The position numbers and the translations under genes are program-made. Of a stretch of DNA of 17,763 nt, positions 14,569-17,763 are shown piece by piece; the first letter of the stretch is position 1; each line of letters begins with the position of its first letter. The notes under the pieces were generated by a model. The model made no database searches, was not told where the DNA came from, and worked only from the letters and a program-made list of their open reading frames with translations. Location of the stretch: contig JAFABO010000214.1 in NCBI GenBank assembly GCA_023426005.1, positions 1 through 17,763 on the forward strand. The letters run 5' to 3'. This stretch comes from Bacillota bacterium. GTDB taxonomy: Bacteria; Bacillota; Clostridia; Acetivibrionales; DSM-1351.

Positions 14569-15096
14569 ATGGCCGGGGCAAATAACAGATATATACACGG
14601 TTCTGCTGCTGAAAAAATCAGGCATGAACAGCAGTTTAATCCCGACTCTGTCAACCAGAGCAACTATTATGATCCCTATGAACAAAATGCCGTTCTTAAA
14701 TCTAAAAAGGTTGCCAGAAACAATGCAAAATTAAAAAAGAGAATAATAGTAAATATATTTCTGGTTTTTGGCATGTGCGCAGTTATAATGATGAGATATG
14801 CCCAAATAAGCCAAATGAATTATGACAACAACAATCTCAGCAAGCAATATGTGGCTTTGCAAAATGAAAACATCCGTATTTCGCTTGAAATTGAAAGGGC
14901 AATGTCATTGCAAAGTATAAGAGATATTGCAGAAGCCAAGCTTGACATGCATGCTCCGGAAAAAAGCCAGATCGTATACATCAGTGTGCCTAAACAGGAT
15001 GTTACCATCCTGGCCGAAAAACAGGAATCAAAGCTCATATTGATGGCAAAGGAAATTGGAGCCGGTGTACAAAGGTTTCTGAGCATATTCGAATAA
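14569..15096 (+). CDS. ftsL: FtsL-like cell division protein
   Basis: FtsL is a bitopic division protein that, with DivIC/FtsB, activates the septal SEDS-PBP synthase. The 175-residue protein has a polar basic cytoplasmic part (1-57), one membrane segment at about 58-77 (IIVNIFLVFGMCAVIMM), a heptad-like coiled coil at about 80-125, and the family-type end KLDMHAPEKSQIVYISVP at about 124-141. Identity is weakly conserved in this family; place between rsmH and a class B PBP is the strongest support. ATG 14569 has GGGAGG at 14554-14559, 8-9 bases ahead; an upstream ATG (14488) would start inside the hairpin and has no ribosome site. Confidence 0.82.
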   Translation: MAGANNRYIHGSAAEKIRHEQQFNPDSVNQSNYYDPYEQNAVLKSKKVARNNAKLKKRIIVNIFLVFGMCAVIMMRYAQISQMNYDNNNLSKQYVALQNENIRISLEIERAMSLQSIRDIAEAKLDMHAPEKSQIVYISVPKQDVTILAEKQESKLILMAKEIGAGVQRFLSIFE

Positions 15097-15175
15097 TATG
15101 ATAGTATGTATGGGTTATATATTCACATATATAAGGAATTTGTGGCTCCGATTGAACTGAATAATTTTGATAATT

Positions 15176-15217
15176 AACTATAGATTTATATGCCCAATAT
15201 TAAGTCTATAGTTTTTT
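15176..15217 (+). terminator. Intrinsic terminator or attenuator between ftsL and the PBP gene
   Basis: AACTATAGATTTA (15176-15188) pairs with TAAGTCTATAGTT (15201-15213) over 13 positions with one G-U pair, a 12-base loop, and a run of six T ending at 15217. Mostly A/T, so efficiency may be partial. It would separate mraZ-rsmH-ftsL from the PBP and murE. Confidence 0.6.
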
Positions 15218-15303
15218 CAGTATAAACCTAAATCATTATGTGAATTTTTAGTAATTTGGACTTAACAATAATATATTCCAAATTCAATTAATATTATTAA
15301 TAA

Positions 15304-15333
15304 GAATTTATATAAATACTGGTAGCATACAGT
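15304..15333 (+). promoter_or_regulatory. Possible sigma-E (sporulation) promoter of the PBP gene
   Basis: CATACAGT (15326-15333) closely matches the sigma-E -10 consensus CATACA-T. GAATTTA (15304-15310), 15 bases upstream, is a partial match to the -35. The predicted start near 15340 is about 28 bases before the TTG start codon. B. subtilis spoVD has a sigma-E promoter, which makes this attractive, but the -35 is weak and the region is AT-rich. Confidence 0.35.
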
Positions 15334-15367
15334 TAATTTAATGAAAAATACTCAGGGGGGGAGACTA

Positions 15368-17563
15368 TTGGCTAGCCCAAATATATCACTTAAAAAGAGA
15401 CTTCTATTTGTACTTGGAGTTTTTACTTTTTTTACAACATTGCTGGTATTTAGGATCGGCTGGATACAGATAGCGAATGGTCAGGAATATCAGCAGAAAG
15501 CATATGAACAGCAGACAAACAACCGTACCATCAGCCCGAAGAGAGGTACGATTTATGATAGGAATATGAAACTGCTTGCCGTCAGCGGTTCTGTCGAAAC
15601 CATCACAATAAACCCTCAGATGGTCAGAGAACTCAATAAGGATGTAGATCCTATTGCAAGCGGGCTGGCCGAGATACTCGGGATGCAGAAGGACACAATA
15701 ATTAAAAAAATTAACAGGAAGACCCAATACGAAATTATAAAACAAAAAGTAGATAAAGATGTGGGCTCACAGGTCAGAGAGTGGAAGAAAAAAAACAATG
15801 TGGCCGGAATATTTATAGATGAGGACACAAAGCGGTTTTATCCCAACGGTAATCTGGCTGCTCATGTTGTCGGGTTTACCAATGTAGACAATGACGGTAT
15901 CGACGGCGTAGAGAAAATGATGGAGCAGTATTTAAAGGGAGTTCCGGGGAAAATACTGAGTGAAGTTGATGCCAGCGGTATGGAACTGACAATGGGTGAA
16001 GAAAAGTATATCCAGCCCCAGGATGGAAATGATGTAATATTGACCATTGATGAAACAATACAGTACTTTGCGGAAAAAGCGCTTGAAAAGGCTATTTCAG
16101 ATAATAATGTAATCAACGGGGGAACAGCCATAGTTATGGACCCCAGAAATGGTGAACTTCTTGCATTGACTTCAAAACCGGACTTTGACCTCAACAATCC
16201 GAGAGCTGCTCCTAGAGGTAAGGATAAAGCTTCCTGGACAGGAACCAGTACAGAGGACGTCCAATACCTTCAGAAAACTGTGTGGAGGAATAAAGCAGTT
16301 GTTGATACATATGAACCAGGATCTACTTTTAAGCCCGTTACTGCCGCCGCAGGACTTGAAGAAGGGGCAATCACACCTGAGACCCAGGTGACCGATGCCA
16401 CCGTTAAGATAGCAGGACACAGCATAAATTGCTGGAGACCCAATGCACATCTTCATGAAACCTTCAGAGAAGGTGTATATAACTCCTGTAACCCGGTTTT
16501 TGTAAGACTTGCACAACAGTTGGGCATAGATAAGTTTTACAGCTATGTAAAAGCTTTTGGCTTTTACCAGAAGACGGGCATAGATCTCCCCGGTGAGGCG
16601 GGAAGTATTATTCATACCAAACCCACTGAAATTGACATGGCGACGGCTTCCTTCGGCCAGCGCTTCCAGATAACTCCAATACAGCTTATGCAAGCTTACG
16701 GAGCTATTGCCAACGGAGGAGACCTGATCACTCCCCATGTGGTTAAGGAAGTAGTTGATGACTCGGGAAATGTCATAAAGAAAATCGAGCCTAAGGTTGT
16801 CAGAAGAGTTATTTCAAGGCAGACTTCAGATACCCTCAAGGATATCCTCAAGGGTGTTGTTGATGTGGGAACGGGTAAAAACGCACGGGTACCGGGATAT
16901 AAAATCGGAGGCAAAACCGGTACTTCAGAAACAAGAGAAAGTGAACAGCTGATGGTACAGGGTAAAAACAAAAGATATATTGTATCGTTCTCAGCCATAG
17001 CACCCACCGACAATCCGGTAATATGCGTTCTGGTAGTGCTGGATTACCCGGATATATATAATCCCGGAGGAGGTGTTCTGGTTGCTCCTGTTGTCGGCAA
17101 GCTCATTGATGAGATCCTGACCTATAAAGGTATTGAAAAAGAGTACAACGATGACGACAAGAAGCTTCTCAGGCAGGAAGTCCAGGTTCCCGATGTCAAA
17201 GGCAAAACTGTAAAAGAAGCCATCAATCTGTTGAAACAAAGCAAACTGGAGTATAAAATAGAAGGAAGCAACAAGGATTTGAGTGCCGTAGTACAGGAAC
17301 AGACTCCTAAATCCACAGCCCTGCTGCATGAGAACTCCATGGTAATCCTGTATACATACAAGCCTGCCAATGAAGCTGAGGCTATGGTTCCCGATGTAAA
17401 AAACAAAACTATAAATGAGGCGACCCAGGCTTTTAAGAAAGCCGGTATAAATATAGTCATAAACGGAACAGGCACAGCCGTGAGCCAGGAGGTCGAACCC
17501 GGCAAAACCGTTAAAAAAGGTGCGGTTGTGGAAGTAACATTTAGAAATATTTTTGAGGATTAA
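15368..17563 (+). CDS. spoVD: Class B penicillin-binding protein with two PASTA domains (SpoVD/FtsI type)
   Basis: This 731-residue transpeptidase crosslinks peptidoglycan. It has a short cytoplasmic start, one membrane helix (about 11-33), a PBP dimerisation domain with RGTIYDRN near 60-66, and a transpeptidase domain with all three motifs: STFK at 319-322 (catalytic Ser319), SCN at 373-375 and KTGT from 516. Two PASTA domains follow at about 606-666 and 671-727. B. subtilis has pbpB and spoVD side by side here; this cluster has one gene, so it may serve vegetative division, spore cortex synthesis, or both. Start: TTG 15368, because a G-rich GGGGGGGAG (15355-15363) sits just ahead; the ATG at 15341 has no ribosome site. 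Confidence 0.92.
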   Translation: MASPNISLKKRLLFVLGVFTFFTTLLVFRIGWIQIANGQEYQQKAYEQQTNNRTISPKRGTIYDRNMKLLAVSGSVETITINPQMVRELNKDVDPIASGLAEILGMQKDTIIKKINRKTQYEIIKQKVDKDVGSQVREWKKKNNVAGIFIDEDTKRFYPNGNLAAHVVGFTNVDNDGIDGVEKMMEQYLKGVPGKILSEVDASGMELTMGEEKYIQPQDGNDVILTIDETIQYFAEKALEKAISDNNVINGGTAIVMDPRNGELLALTSKPDFDLNNPRAAPRGKDKASWTGTSTEDVQYLQKTVWRNKAVVDTYEPGSTFKPVTAAAGLEEGAITPETQVTDATVKIAGHSINCWRPNAHLHETFREGVYNSCNPVFVRLAQQLGIDKFYSYVKAFGFYQKTGIDLPGEAGSIIHTKPTEIDMATASFGQRFQITPIQLMQAYGAIANGGDLITPHVVKEVVDDSGNVIKKIEPKVVRRVISRQTSDTLKDILKGVVDVGTGKNARVPGYKIGGKTGTSETRESEQLMVQGKNKRYIVSFSAIAPTDNPVICVLVVLDYPDIYNPGGGVLVAPVVGKLIDEILTYKGIEKEYNDDDKKLLRQEVQVPDVKGKTVKEAINLLKQSKLEYKIEGSNKDLSAVVQEQTPKSTALLHENSMVILYTYKPANEAEAMVPDVKNKTINEATQAFKKAGINIVINGTGTAVSQEVEPGKTVKKGAVVEVTFRNIFED

Positions 17564-17657
17564 CGGGAAATTATCCTGCAATATTGATTTAGGGTGTAAT
17601 TATAATGCACGGCGGCAAAAATCTAAAAATAAACATAAATATGGAGGTGTAAATATA

Positions 17658-17763
17658 TTGTTACTTGGTGATTTGATTAAGGGATTGAATACAAGAAATA
17701 TACAGGGCAAGCTTGATATGGAAATAGACGGTGTGGCATATGATTCAAGAAAAACCAGACAGG
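17658..17763 (+). CDS. murE: MurE, UDP-MurNAc-tripeptide synthetase (5' end only)
   Basis: The first 35 codons are visible and the frame runs off the window. The translation LLGDLIKGLNTRNIQGKLD and later DGVAYDSRK match the MurE N-terminus, where LL-DLL-GL and the xxYDSRxVxxG motif bind the UDP-MurNAc part of the substrate. MurE adds the third amino acid of the stem peptide (meso-diaminopimelate in most Clostridia) in the cytoplasm. The start is TTG 17658 with GGAGGTG at 17643-17649, 8 bases ahead. The 94-base gap after the PBP gene holds TATAAT (17601-17606) but its TTGATT partner is only 11 bases away, so no promoter is called. Confidence 0.92.
   Translation, partial: MLLGDLIKGLNTRNIQGKLDMEIDGVAYDSRKTRQ

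Noticed and set aside
16172..16738. 188-codon minus-strand open frame
   Set aside because: Fully antisense to the PBP catalytic domain whose three motifs are intact; no supporting signals.
16991..17581. 196-codon minus-strand open frame
   Set aside because: Antisense to the transpeptidase and PASTA region; its hydrophobic Phe/Ile/Tyr-rich translation is what the opposite strand of this codon usage gives.
17584..17606. TTGATT and TATAAT as a murE promoter
   Set aside because: Spacer is only 11 bases and no alternative -35 at 16-18 bases was convincing.

Overview
The window looks like a chromosomal segment of a low-GC, spore-forming Bacillota of the class Clostridia. Four things point there: strong AGGAGG-type ribosome binding sites with several TTG starts, AT-rich spacers, a monoderm-type cell-wall gene cluster (mraZ-rsmH-ftsL-spoVD/PBP-murE), and a YknWXYZ-like exporter. 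The mesophilic Ruminiclostridium-like group is a plausible guess, but I cannot prove a genus from the sequence. All large genes are on the + strand; one small gene, absent from the larger open reading frames, is on the - strand.

Layout. (1) 1-2761: [NiFe]-hydrogenase maturation genes in the order hypF (3' end only), hypC, hypD, hypE. Their products build the Fe(CN)2CO part of the hydrogenase active site. A good promoter with an inverted repeat over its -10 lies between hypF and hypC, and a 12-bp hairpin separates hypD from hypE. (2) 2823-6940: a four-gene ABC exporter (ATPase, Yip1-family membrane protein, HlyD/MacA-type adaptor, MacB/FtsX-type permease). It has the composition of Bacillus subtilis YknWXYZ but with the ATPase gene first. 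(3) 6941-7506: a convergent intergenic region with three successive hairpins, the 59-codon minus-strand gene, and a leader with a 50-nt hairpin. (4) 7519-12483: two M16-family peptidase subunits (YfmF-like without the zinc motif, YfmH-like with it), then lgt (prolipoprotein diacylglyceryl transferase with an unusual acidic repeat tail) and a RodA/FtsW-type SEDS glycosyltransferase, ended by a strong terminator. (5) 12641-17763: the start of the division and cell-wall (dcw) cluster: mraZ behind two possible promoters and three 10-bp MraZ-type boxes, rsmH, an AT-rich tandem-repeat spacer, ftsL, a terminator-like hairpin plus a possible sporulation sigma-E promoter, a class B penicillin-binding protein with two PASTA domains (SpoVD/FtsI type), and the 5' end of murE.

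Working together: hypCDEF serve hydrogenase assembly, whose structural genes are not in the window. The exporter probably handles peptides or envelope stress compounds. From lgt to murE the genes make and remodel the envelope: lipoprotein lipidation, glycan polymerisation, division-complex assembly, transpeptidation and precursor synthesis.

I found no mobile element, CRISPR array, tRNA or rRNA, and no clearly new multi-gene system. The most interesting items are the unlisted small gene, the MraZ box array, the ftsL-spoVD transcriptional boundary, the long yfmF leader hairpin, the repeat array before ftsL and the modified Lgt.
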